Positions 54,701 through 61,837 of a DNA stretch of 64,000 bases are shown one piece after another. The position numbers and the translations under genes are program-made. A model generated the notes under the pieces. The model was not told where the DNA came from and did no database searches. It saw only the letters and a program-made list of their open reading frames with translations. Location of the stretch: assembly GCF_954871325.1 (NCBI RefSeq), contig NC_088775.1, forward strand, positions 73,447,561-73,511,560, in the 5' to 3' direction. Numbering within the stretch: position 1 is the first letter of the stretch; each line of letters starts with the position of its first letter. The stretch is from Gordionus sp. m RMFG-2023. Lineage: Eukaryota; Nematomorpha; Gordioida; Chordodea; Parachordodidae.

Positions 54701-55010
54701 GATTAATTATTAAAATATATGTATAGGTATACCTCATCAATCCCCGATTCTGGAATATTTTGAAGAATTTTAATAAATAAATTAAGAATCTCTTGAATTT
54801 GAATATTATATTTATAATTTTTGTTTTGTTGGCATACTTCCTCAATCTTTTAAAAATATTATAGTAAATATTCTAAAAAAAATTATAAACTTGCAAATTT
54901 AGAAGATTTAGAACTTCGTCGTAGGTTTCATAATCTTTAATTTGAAGATTGTCCAATTCATTACTTATAACTTTAAATTTTTTAGCTTTACTGCTAAAGA
55001 TTCCTGACAT
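30562..55010 (-). CDS. NOL6: NOL6/Nrap/UTP22-like nucleolar protein, 18 exons
   Basis: This is the homologue of nucleolar protein 6 (Nrap, yeast Utp22), a component of the small-subunit processome that acts in 18S rRNA maturation in the nucleolus. Exons (minus strand): 55010-54891, 54846-54733, 54692-54522, 54479-53789, 53708-53536, 53293-53175, 46847-46661, 46313-46140, 45312-45143, 44805-44642, 44214-44108, 43208-42854, 40505-40228, 36500-36295, 36070-35667, 35318-35061, 34314-34207, 30777-30562. Conserved blocks come in family order: [157 protein letters not shown]. The length of about 1,337 residues is near the family size (about 1,150-1,240). Sixteen of 17 junctions keep phase; the exon 14/15 junction is 1 nt off. 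Introns range from 40 nt to 6.3 kb. Confidence 0.9.
30929..33350 (+). pseudogene. Non-LTR retrotransposon (LINE) with RT core, broken
   Basis: On the plus strand, antisense to the host NOL6 intron it occupies. Open pieces in order: N-terminal region 30929-31180 and 31287-31520; RT blocks with [14 protein letters not shown] (about 31735-31776) and [19 protein letters not shown] (about 31850-31908); [19 protein letters not shown] (from about 32104) and the catalytic region LWYINNE, where the usual Y-x-D-D is YINN; then [15 protein letters not shown]. The C-terminal part has [18 protein letters not shown] (from 33057) and [19 protein letters not shown]. At least six frameshifts or stops are visible. 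No endonuclease domain was seen. Same family as 21570-22625. Confidence 0.82.
33725..34050. repeat. GC-motif repeat in NOL6 intron 17
   Basis: Repeated GGGCGGGT/GGGCAGGT-like motifs near both sides (33780-33850, 33965-34010) in an AT-rich body. It resembles the CGGCCCG-type TIR elements but has no clear ends. Confidence 0.3.
34207..34314 (-). CDS. NOL6: NOL6 exon 17
   Basis: 36 codons, phase 0 to 0: [20 protein letters not shown] then WKPN. It matches family F-x-x-x-A-x-F-F-Y-D-x-x-G-G-x-x-I-G-V-x-W-K-P. A second in-phase donor (GTATAT, exon end 34237) would shorten it by ten residues. Confidence 0.88.
34497..35002. mobile_element. TIR element in NOL6 intron 16
   Basis: Left TAGTGAAGGTCAACAGTCC and right GACCGTGACTTTCACTA are inverted, with GGTC/GACC and CCGG motifs repeated inside each end. 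The TAGTG start is hAT-like, but no 8-bp TSD was matched. Non-coding. Confidence 0.5.
35061..35318 (-). CDS. NOL6: NOL6 exon 16, Nrap domain 6
   Basis: 86 codons, phase 0 to 0. [20 protein letters not shown] and [19 protein letters not shown] match the family P-L-x-x-Y-D-x-x-I-x-L and D-P-x-x-x-Y-x-x-x-L blocks. Confidence 0.9.
35667..36070 (-). CDS. NOL6: NOL6 exon 15, Nrap domain 5
   Basis: 404 nt. [20 protein letters not shown] then [18 protein letters not shown] and [20 protein letters not shown] match the G-F-x-R-F-L-x-L-L-x-x-F-D-W block and the later P-S-x-x-x-L-x-R-x-x-x-L-A helix. It ends GEHMK at a GTATAC donor in phase 0. Confidence 0.9.
36295..36500 (-). CDS. NOL6: NOL6 exon 14, KRW helix
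   Basis: 206 nt, starts in phase 0. [20 protein letters not shown] then [20 protein letters not shown] is one of the best conserved family blocks (V-R-L-A-K-R-W...E-L-L-V-A-x-x-F-L-x-P-x-P). The donor GTTAAT leaves phase 2, whereas exon 15 needs phase 1. This is the only inconsistent junction and could be an assembly slip, an unusual donor or a real frameshift. Confidence 0.85.
37741..39090. repeat. Inverted repeat pair in NOL6 intron 13
   Basis: 37741-37830 and 38950-39090 are inverted copies sharing ATTGCCATAGC and TTTACAGTA-CATCCTATATT blocks. Between and beyond them lie short GAACGCGTTC / CGTTCACGTTCG motifs (37940-38030, 39280-39400, 39885-39905). This may be one decayed foldback element or two related insertions. 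Confidence 0.5.
40228..40505 (-). CDS. NOL6: NOL6 exon 13
   Basis: 278 nt, phase 1 to 0: [20 protein letters not shown], then [20 protein letters not shown], matching the family D-V-L-x-x-G-Y-x-F-R-L-x-I block. The donor is GCA/GTAAAA. Confidence 0.85.
41250..41455. mobile_element. TAGTGTTGTTAAA-family MITE, diverged
   Basis: Starts TAGTGCTGTTAAATGGCTAG. The interior GGCAGAAAGGTTTAGATATCTATTAACGAAATCTCGAGG follows the copies at 9608 and 48893. The right end is eroded. Located in NOL6 intron 12. Confidence 0.55.
41740..41990. mobile_element. Copy of the palindromic MITE family
   Basis: Shares CGATTAAATGGTGGCGGCTAA, TTTGTTTGGAAATTTTT and GAAAATGCCTAGGTAACCGC with the elements at 5778 and 6347. 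Located in NOL6 intron 12. Confidence 0.5.
42854..43208 (-). CDS. NOL6: NOL6 exon 12, Nrap domain 4
   Basis: 355 nt, phase 0 to 1. Begins [38 protein letters not shown] matches the family V-x-L-x-F-E-x-S-x-x-W-P-D-D block. The end ([17 protein letters not shown]) is a lineage-specific basic extension. The acceptor TTTTTTCTTCTAG is strong. Confidence 0.9.
44108..44214 (-). CDS. NOL6: NOL6 exon 11
   Basis: 107 nt, phase 1 to 0: [20 protein letters not shown] then CNVLGG...FRRTE. This is the family stretch L-x-x-L-P-L-x-I-x-x-V...L-R-Y-T, directly continued by VFPP in exon 12. Confidence 0.9.
44642..44805 (-). CDS. NOL6: NOL6 exon 10
   Basis: 164 nt, phase 2 to 1: [20 protein letters not shown] then [20 protein letters not shown]. 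It continues the R-H motif from exon 9 in the correct phase. Confidence 0.82.
45143..45312 (-). CDS. NOL6: NOL6 exon 9, FWG...RRF-x-DG block
   Basis: 170 nt, phase 0 to 2. [20 protein letters not shown] then [10 protein letters not shown] is the diagnostic family block F-R-x-F-W-G-x-x-S-E-L-R-R-F-x-D-G-x-I-x-E-A-V-V. It ends [11 protein letters not shown], continued in exon 10. Confidence 0.93.
46140..46313 (-). CDS. NOL6: NOL6 exon 8, Nrap domain 3
   Basis: 58 codons, phase 0 to 0, with consensus donor [34 protein letters not shown] and [13 protein letters not shown] match the family block I-x-x-G-L-x-L-N...G-P-x-A-D. GC content is well above the surroundings. Confidence 0.88.
46661..46847 (-). 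CDS. NOL6: NOL6 exon 7
   Basis: 187 nt, phase 2 to 0. [16 protein letters not shown] then [20 protein letters not shown] and [14 protein letters not shown], matching the helix before the second family repeat. The phase fits exon 6 exactly despite the 6.3-kb gap, which supports the join. Confidence 0.78.
48780..49590 (+). mobile_element. Deleted hAT copy with GAACCG subterminal repeats
   Basis: Starts CAGGGACCCGGAGTGAACCG and carries many GAACCGTAA/GAACCGTTA units at both sides. The only coding part is a transposase C-terminus at about 49185-49350: [20 protein letters not shown] then [20 protein letters not shown]. It corresponds closely to the end of the hAT at 60197 ([20 protein letters not shown]). 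The right terminus is unclear. A MITE is inserted at 48893-49115. Confidence 0.65.
48893..49115. mobile_element. hAT MITE (TAGTGTTGTTAAA family) with TSD
   Basis: A 223-bp element, left TAGTGTTGTTAAACGGCTC, right GAGCCGTTTAACAATACTA, with 8-bp TSD GTAAAAAG at 48885-48892 and 49116-49123. The inverted ends are long and nearly perfect (GGCTCATTTTGAGCCG...CGGCTCAAAACGAGCC), so it is probably younger than the copy at 9608. Confidence 0.88.
50497..51498 (-). mobile_element. hAT transposon, deleted copy with TSD
   Basis: 1,002 bp bounded by TATACCTACAAAAATACGAA and its inverted end TTCGTTTTAGGTATA, flanked by the identical 8-bp repeat CTCGGTTG (50489-50496 and 51499-51506). Both ends carry CGAATCGAATAAT repeats. 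The minus strand at 50786-50968 encodes a hAT C-terminal block: [20 protein letters not shown] then [13 protein letters not shown]. The rest of the transposase is missing. Confidence 0.88.
51769..52520. mobile_element. Non-autonomous hAT with GGTTCGG repeats and TSD
   Basis: 752 bp bounded by CAGGGTGCGAACCC and the inverted end TTCGAACCCCTG, with 8-bp TSD CATTTATA at 51761-51768 and 52521-52528. The subterminal regions have repeated GGTTCGGTTC / GGTTCAGGTTC. No transposase. The tip is like CAGGGGTTCGAACC of the hAT at 60197, so that family may have mobilised it. Confidence 0.85.
53175..53293 (-). CDS. NOL6: NOL6 exon 6
   Basis: 119 nt, phase 0 to 2: [13 protein letters not shown] then [20 protein letters not shown]. 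It resembles the family stretch E-A-x-x-S-L...F-x-x-L-F-M...Y-D-H. Intron 6 that follows is 6.3 kb of nested transposons. Confidence 0.8.
53536..53708 (-). CDS. NOL6: NOL6 exon 5
   Basis: 173 nt, phase 1 to 0. [20 protein letters not shown] matches the family F-D-V-V-F-x-D-P-x-G-x-x-N block. Confidence 0.9.
53789..54479 (-). CDS. NOL6: NOL6 exon 4, Nrap domains 1-2
   Basis: The largest exon (691 nt, phase 0 to 1). It contains [35 protein letters not shown] (family PTPHYN block) and [14 protein letters not shown] (family D-A-x-x-L-L-K-x-W-x-x-Q-R). This holds the end of the degenerate nucleotidyltransferase fold and its helical partner domain. Confidence 0.92.
54522..54692 (-). CDS. NOL6: NOL6 exon 3, first nucleotidyltransferase-like block
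   Basis: 57 codons, phase 0 to 0. [20 protein letters not shown] followed by [13 protein letters not shown] matches the family block (V-x-G-S-Y-x-x-x-T-x-x-K-x-D-x-N-V-D-V-x-x-x-M-P) at the start of Nrap domain 1. Intron 3 is 42 nt. Confidence 0.9.
54733..54846 (-). CDS. NOL6: NOL6 exon 2
   Basis: 38 codons, phase 0 to 0, reading [20 protein letters not shown] and then [11 protein letters not shown] before a GTATAC donor. It corresponds to the helical stretch ahead of the first Nrap domain. Intron 2 is 40 nt. Confidence 0.8.
54891..55010 (-). CDS. NOL6: NOL6 exon 1 (start codon)
   Basis: Starts with ATG at 55010 and reads [15 protein letters not shown], ending LLNLQ at a GT donor in phase 0. 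The 40 residues are basic then acidic, like the poorly conserved N-terminus of the family. The next intron is 44 nt. Confidence 0.8.
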
Positions 55011-55426
55011 GTGCGTTCAAATATGTTCACTATATTGTATAAAAAAAATAGATTTGAAAAATATGGCTTGTCATATTACTATTCATATTACCTGTCAGAT
55101 TACGATCATGGACAGCTAACACATATGTTTAAACTTTAATACTGGAAAACAATATAGAATGACCATTTTTATATTTTATTTTGATTTTTTGATTTGGGTG
55201 GAATCTATTTAGGAGTGAACAAATATCTGATATAAGAAGATTGATTATGCGAGATATGGGTTAGAGTTAAGGGGGTTAAGGTTAAGACTTGAGATTAATA
55301 AAAATAGTTTTAATATTATTCAATATTGTCATTAATACACTCTTGAGTCATATAATTATAAATAGAAGAATAGTTATTTAAATTAGTTATTATAACATAA
55401 AATTACATTGGCTTGGACCTAAACGT
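55011..55426. promoter_or_regulatory. Probable upstream region of the NOL6-like gene
   Basis: AT-rich sequence just upstream of the NOL6 start codon. No specific promoter element can be identified; it is listed as the likely location only. Confidence 0.25.
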
Positions 55427-55870
55427 TAGTGTTGTTAAAGTTGGTTTTTTTCGACCACGACCCCGAGTCGAAGTCGTAAAAATTCGCCAAACCCATAGCC
55501 AGGGTCGAAAAATCGACCACGACCCAGCCCGATTAAATGGGCCTGTTGAACCGACCCAGGTTGGCATACTGGGTCGGCCTGCTGGGTCAACTTGCTGGAT
55601 CGGCCTGCTGGGTCGACTTGTTGGGTCGGCCTGCTGGGTCGACTTGCTGGGTCGACTTGCTGGGTCGACTTGCTGGGTCGACTGGGTCGGCCTGCTGGGT
55701 CGGCTGGGTCGGCCTGCTGGGTCGGCTGGGTCGGCCTGCTGGGTCGGCCTGCTGGGTCGACTTGCTGGGCCGGCCTGCTGGGTCGATTGCTGGTTCGACC
55801 TGCTGGGTTGGCTTGTTTGGTTGGCTTGCTGGGTCAATTTGTTGAATATATAGAAAATTAAACTAGTGTT
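55427..55870. repeat. GC-rich 13-bp minisatellite
   Basis: From about 55560 to 55835 a 13-bp unit of the form GGGTCGRCYTGCT repeats about 20 times. The block is well over half G+C in an 80% A+T genome. It is preceded by TAGTGTTGTTAAAG (55427), the tip of the local MITE family, and by GACCACGACCC motifs, so it probably grew from subterminal repeats of such an element. Both strands give long open frames of low complexity that are not genes. Confidence 0.8.
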
Positions 55871-56090
55871 TTAATCCGGGTTCATTGTTTTTGATATTAG
55901 AAAGATGTTTTTTTTTAATTTATTTATTAAATTATAAATTTTTATATCTTCTTATCTTATCTATAACATTGGTCATAGATCTGCCGAAAGTAAGCGAATG
56001 TGAATTATAAGGAGGCCCACCCTCCCTATAATTTTGCTAAATTTTTTTTCTCAGGGATACCAACACTTGTACATATGTATATTTATCAAA

Positions 56091-56163
56091 ATGAGTGGAA
56101 TTACGCCCTATCCAATTCGTAGTTCTAGAGTGATGTATAGTTATGGGTGTGAAGGGGAAAAGG
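56091..56163 (+). CDS. Candidate first exon, unknown gene
   Basis: ATG at 56091 in the context AAAATGAGT begins MSGITPYPIRSSRVMYSYGC and EGEKG, followed by a consensus-like donor (GTAAGA). Upstream is a pyrimidine-rich stretch. No downstream exon was found before the window fills with transposons, and the family is not recognised. Confidence 0.35.
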
Positions 56164-56259
56164 GTAAGAAAATAAAAACTATATCTTCTAAATACAAAAT
56201 AGCTATTAATTATTTAGTTAAAAAAAATTTCATTTTAGATATTGTATTTTAAACTAAAT

Positions 56260-57030
56260 ATTATGTAATCAGTAAAATACATATGACTTGATAGATTTTC
56301 CCTACGTTATATATTCTTAACTTCACTTTGTAATCGGAAAAAATTATATTTTGCTTCTCATAGTTTTTTTCTAACATCAAATTTATATACCTTTATCATA
56401 CTATTTGGGTCTATAAGTTAAGGTGCCTAGTCATGATGAATATTAATCTTATACGAATGTATAAAATAACATTATCATAAAAAATAAAATTTTATCGGTA
56501 AGATATAGTTAATTTAAAACTAGAAAACATTAATTTAGAAATTAACAGTCTGATAATATTTCCAACGTTAATTTATAAAATGGCGTTAAAAAAATTTCAA
56601 CTTCATTTAAAGATCTGTAAAAGGTTTACAAATTTAAAATGTAACTAAAGCTTAAGTCTTGGCAAAAAAATTGTTTATATTCGATTTTATTATTTTTTTA
56701 TTTAATTTATTATCTTGGAGAAAAAATTAATATTATTTTAATGTGTATAAAAAGAGGTGGAGTAAAAAAGTAAAATTAAATAAAATTTCTTTTTATCTTT
56801 CTTTTTTAAAGTATTTATGATTTTTTTAAGCTTAGATAAATTGGAAAATTTTATTTTATATACTCTGTCTATTCTTTTTCCTCCCCTGTACTTTTTTATA
56901 AAATAAAAGGAAATATTAAATATAAATTTTAAAGTTATAATTTTCTTAATGCTGACTCGCGTGGTGGCAACATTTTAAAGAGTAAAAAATATTTTAATGG
57001 GGGAGGGGGGGGGTTAGCTTGGCCTACACA
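56260..57030. other. AT-rich gap
   Basis: No exon, TIR or tandem repeat recognised except a G run at 57000-57013, followed by CAGGGTTGCCAGG at 57032, the tip also seen at 47119. Confidence 0.4.
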
Positions 57031-57354
57031 CAGGGTTGCCAGGTCAAAATTTTCAAATTGTGGGAAAAATTTGGTATTTTTGGGATTATACTTATCGAAC
57101 TAGAAAACGAATTATACTCAAACCAAAGACAAAAATTATACTCAAACCGAAAGAAACAAAACCTTTTATTTTTCAAACACTAAAATCTAACAATGAATCA
57201 ATAATAATAAAATATATCCAATACATAAAAAAAATCAATATTATTTTCTTAAAATTAATAACAATAATGAACACCTCCCTTATTTTTAAGAGGCGTTCTC
57301 AGGTTACTATATATATATAAAAAAAAATATTACATTTCTATAAAATGCTCGTTT

Positions 57355-57924
57355 TTATTCATTAACTTCAGTTATACCCATTTCTGCAAATTCTTGTTGT
57401 ACTTCCTCAGCTACATTCATCTTAATAGAAAAACTATCGGGTCTTTTCCTTTGCAATATTGGTTTCTTCATAAGCGTCTTATGCACTCCAAAATTTTTCC
57501 GATTATTCAAAACATGTTTCAGGAGTACTTGCTTAGGCCCCAGGATTACGTTAGAACGATCCAGAATTGTGTTAGAATGAGCAAAATTCGAATCATTGAA
57601 AACTTTATTTTGATTATTATCATTATTGTTGATAACATAGGTATTGCTGGGACTGTTAGCTGCTTTGTGTCCTTCTGTTCCACAGGCAAAACAAGTTAAA
57701 CGGAATATAGGTCTGTTGAACAATTGCTGAACATTCATCCTTGATCTATGAAAGGATGGTTGCACATTTATCGTTGGTTGGTTTGGTGGCTGACCATTTC
57801 TCACAAGTTCCTCCTTCCTATTTGCCAGTTCAGTCCATGCACAGGCTAAAGCAGTTCCCTTTTGCGCTTCATTGATCTGCAGGATACTAGATTTTAAGTT
57901 AACGTAATACGTGTTCATGGTCAC
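57355..57924 (-). pseudogene. Retroelement gag-like zinc-knuckle frame (fossil)
   Basis: A 189-codon frame on the minus strand with LTCFACGTEGHKAANSP, a retroviral-type zinc-knuckle segment, inside a Gln/Asn/Pro-rich protein. It lies 3' of the integrase region on the same strand, which is not the usual gag-pol order, so it may come from a second, adjacent element or a rearranged one. Treated as a fossil. Confidence 0.5.
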
Positions 57925-58694
57925 TCATATTAAAAAAAAAATTTTCCAAACAAATTTCCCGAATTTTTAATTAATAAAATTATTTACTAAACATCATTAA
58001 CTTCTCTTATTTATTCCAACTTATATTTAATTATTATTTTCACAATAAACAATTAATTTGATAAACAAATAACATTTTTTAATCAACTCACCACCCTCAT
58101 TATTTATTTCAAAACATATACTTTTTAAACCTCTGTAACTCAACTTTTTATCTCTTGCTGCATAAATTTCACTTTTTCAATAATGATTCATAAATTGTTT
58201 AAATTTATCCCTTTTTTTATCAACTCTTTTATTTCTCGGTGCATATGTTTCATTTCAATAATAAAATTAATAACTTTTACGTTAAATATAAATTAATTTC
58301 TTTCTACCAAATAAATTGATTTCTTATCTCAACATTCTATCAATTTAAAAAGTTAACAAAATTTACATTACTATAAAATAATTCCCCTCTTCAACTTTTC
58401 CTTTTATCTCTCAACTGTTTTTTTTAACACAAAAAAAAAACTATTAACCACGATATGCTTCACTTCCCTTAAGAACAAATATTTAATAAAACAAAAGATG
58501 ACCTGCTATATACATTTTTGTTAAACCAAACGAACTATCAACATATTCAGTTATATGTATCTCATTTTAATATACCGACTATATACTAAGATAATTCTTA
58601 CTTTTACCTTTGCATACTTCTAACTATTCAATTATATATATACACATATACCAAACTATATCTCAGTTTGTTTTTTTTTCATGAACCTTAAACA

Positions 58695-58925
58695 AATATC
58701 TTAATAATCATAACTCGAAATGAACCGAACAAATATTTTAATAATCATAACTCGAAATGAACCGAACAAATATTTTAATAATCATAACTCGAAATGAACC
58801 GAACAAATATTTTAATAATCATAACTCGAAATGAACCAAAAAAATATTTTAATAATTATAACTCGAAATGAACCAAACAAATATTTTAATAATCATAACT
58901 CGAAATGACCCGAACAAATATCTTA
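58695..58925. repeat. 37-bp tandem repeat, about six copies
   Basis: Head-to-tail copies of a 37-bp unit containing TTTTAATAATCATAACTCG and AAATGAACCGAAC, with few differences between copies. It lies between the gag-like frame and the integrase region. The GAACCG motif recalls the neighbouring hAT family. Confidence 0.85.
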
Positions 58926-59062
58926 ATACTCAAAATAGACTAAGATATTCCTATTCCAATTAATTTAATAATTAAAATGGTTTAAAATATTTAAATTATA
59001 TATAACCTTTTATTCTATTCTATATTTCTAAATTCTATACATATTTTTTATTCTATTCCACT

Positions 59063-60194
59063 TTATTTCCCCCTCTTTCTTAATTGATCACAATGCCTCA
59101 TTACACTTTTATTTTTTATTACTACTGAACATAATTTACTCATCAAATTCTCTATCACCGCGCCTTTTTCCCATTTTTTCCCTTTTCCATACATTCTAAC
59201 CCAAACCAATTGATTCACTATATATTTCACCTGATTTTCCTTCTCCTGTATCTCCACAATTTCCCCAGGTTTTAACATATCTAAAAACATATTTATTTTT
59301 CGACCTAACAATTTTTCCGCAGGCGATTTACCATCTTTGCCTTTAGCATTATTATAATACAACTGCAATACCCATATTTCACTTCGGTTATCTGTAGTTT
59401 TCATTAACCAACTTTTAACAATCGCCACCATCCTTTCCGCCTGTCCATTCGAACTAGGATGGTACGGTGGTGCAACTATATGATTCGCATTTAATTTGAT
59501 ACAAAAATTTTTAAATCCCATACTAATAAATGCTGGACCTCCATCCGATACCATAACTTTCGGTATCCCAAATCTCGAAAATATTTTTTTACAAAATTTT
59601 ATTACAATTCCCGTGGATAACCCATGTACCTCCACGAATTCTATCCACTTCGAAAAAGAATCCACCATTTAAACAAATTTTTTCCCTTCCCACTCGAAAA
59701 AGTCCAAATGAATTCTTTCCCAAGGTTCTCTAGTTTTCGGCCAACTACTATTTTTATCTTTAGGGAGCATATTGGCACAGGCATTACAAATCTCACAATT
59801 TTTCCCTAATTTATCAATTTCTTCATTCATACCTGGCCACCATATGTATTCCCGACCCCATTGTTTCATTTTCGTAATTCCCTGATGACCCGCATGTAAA
59901 ATATCGAAAATTTTTCCTCTTAAATTACGAGGTGGTAGGACTACCCTTTAACACTTTAGTTAACATCCTGATAAGAGCTTCCTCTCCATCTTCTTCATCA
60001 ATTTTCACCTCTTGTTTCTCATCAATGATTTCTAATCTAGACATAATGTCCGGCAAATGATTCTCTTTTCCCTGCCTATACTTCAACTCCAAATCAAAAC
60101 TTCCCACCAGCAGTAACCACCTTTGCAACCGAGGCGACATCATTAACTCCTTATTATCTTTTTTGAAAAGATGTATTAAGGGTTTATGATCCAT
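59063..60194 (-). mobile_element. Ty3/gypsy-type LTR retrotransposon fossil, 3' part of pol
   Basis: Order on the minus strand: RNase H end region (59925-60194, with MDHKPLIHLF and LPDIMSRL), integrase zinc-binding region (59669-59869, with CEICNACA), and integrase core to C-terminus (59063-59668, with HPSSNGQAERM). Family: Ty3/gypsy. The element looks broken, with at least two breaks in the visible part, and is cut at 60196/60197 by insertion of a hAT transposon; the 5' part lies beyond the window. No LTRs were identified. The well-preserved domains suggest moderate age. Confidence 0.8.
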
Positions 60195-60756
60195 ATCAGG
60201 GGTTCGAACCGAACCGAATCGAACCGCAAAACCGAAATGAACCGTTATGATTTTCTGAACCGTAACCTTAACCGAACCGTTATGAAGAAAATATTAAAAG
60301 AGCGACCGAGCCGTTATAAATATTTTGAACAGGTTTAAACCGGTTCAAAACGGTTTTAAAAATAATTAATTTTAAATTATTAACCTAAATTTAAAATTTT
60401 ATATTTCCTTGGGGGCATTTTTTAAATTGGTGATTTCTTTTCAAATTAAATATTTTTATTTTATCAACATTATATATCAAATAATACCAGGTTTGTTGTT
60501 TTTTCTTTAAATACTTAATTTATAAGAGATTAGACAATTTATCTGTTAATTAGATAAGATATCTTAAAATCAGACATAATTATTCTTGGCTAAATTAACA
60601 AATTTATATATAAGATATTAATAAGATTTTAGAATAATAACTGCTAATAATTAGGAAAAAATTATATAATTCTATTATTAATAACATCTAATAGAAATCA
60701 CGTACCTTTTACATTCATTTTTATATTATATGGTTTATTTTTTATCTCATTATAAA

Positions 60757-61724
60757 AACTTGGATCATAGAATTTAAATGACAATAAATAAAATAGTCAG
60801 CAATATTTTAATGATATAATAATTTTTTATTTATAATCATTGTTTTTTTAAATTCAGAATTCTAATATTATAAATTATTTATTATTATAATATGTTAGTT
60901 AGCATTTACCATTATCATATATGCAAAATAAAAAAATATGATTAAAGAATGGCATTTGTAATGAATATTTTTCTAAATCTGTATTTTTAAATAATAAAAA
61001 TCTTACTATAAATCTTCTGTTTAAATAAGTTAATTAATATTGCATTAAATTATTTTTATACTTTTATTTATTTATTAATGTGTTTTATATTTAAATAAAC
61101 TTACAGTGAATTAAAAATAGGAATTACATTTTGATGTTAAACTAAATATAAATACTATAGTTTAACTTAAATTACCTATTATGTCATATTATATTAACAT
61201 CTAATAGAAATAAAGTACTGACCAATTTTTATATAATATTGTTTTACAATAATTTCTTATTAATTGATATGTCCAAAAAAAGTTTATCTTAGTTTATATA
61301 GAATATATCAGAGTGGGTAATTTGAATTAAACTATACTAGTTATATTTAGTTTAACATCAAAATGTAATTCCTATTTTTAAATGTAAGTCTATTTAATAT
61401 AAAACAAATAAATAAAAGTATAAAATAATTTAATGCAATGTTAGTTAACTTATTTAAACTGAAGATTTATAGTAAGATTTTTATTATTTAAAAATACAGA
61501 TTTAGAAAAATATTCATTACAAATGCCATTCTTTAATCATATTTTTTTATTTTGCATATATGATAATGTTAAATGCTAACTAACATATTATTTTAATAAT
61601 AAATATTAGAATTCTGAATTTAAAAAAAAATATGATTTTTATAAATAAAAAATTATTATATCATTAAAATATTTATTGCTGACCATTTTATTTATTGTCA
61701 TTTAAATTCTATAATCCAAGTTAT
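60757..61724. repeat. Long inverted repeat, about 420-bp arms
   Basis: The left arm 60757-61182 and right arm 61311-61724 are inverted copies separated by about 130 bp. Paired blocks include GGAATTACATTTTGATGTTA and GAATGGCATTTGTAATGAAT. It lies between the hAT 5' TIR and its transposase, so it is either a part of this hAT family or a foldback element inserted in it. Confidence 0.85.
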
Positions 61725-61837
61725 TTAAAAAAATAAAAATGAAGGTAAAATTGTTTCTATTAAGCTTTTTTATTTATTCTATTTATATAATAAAAGATTT
61801 TCATCTATCATCATATAGCTTTTTAGTTATCTATTAA

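Noticed and set aside
55403-55861. Four overlapping open frames of 89-146 codons on both strands
   Set aside because: They come from the 13-bp GC-rich tandem repeat, which lacks stops by composition. The predicted proteins are simple repeats.
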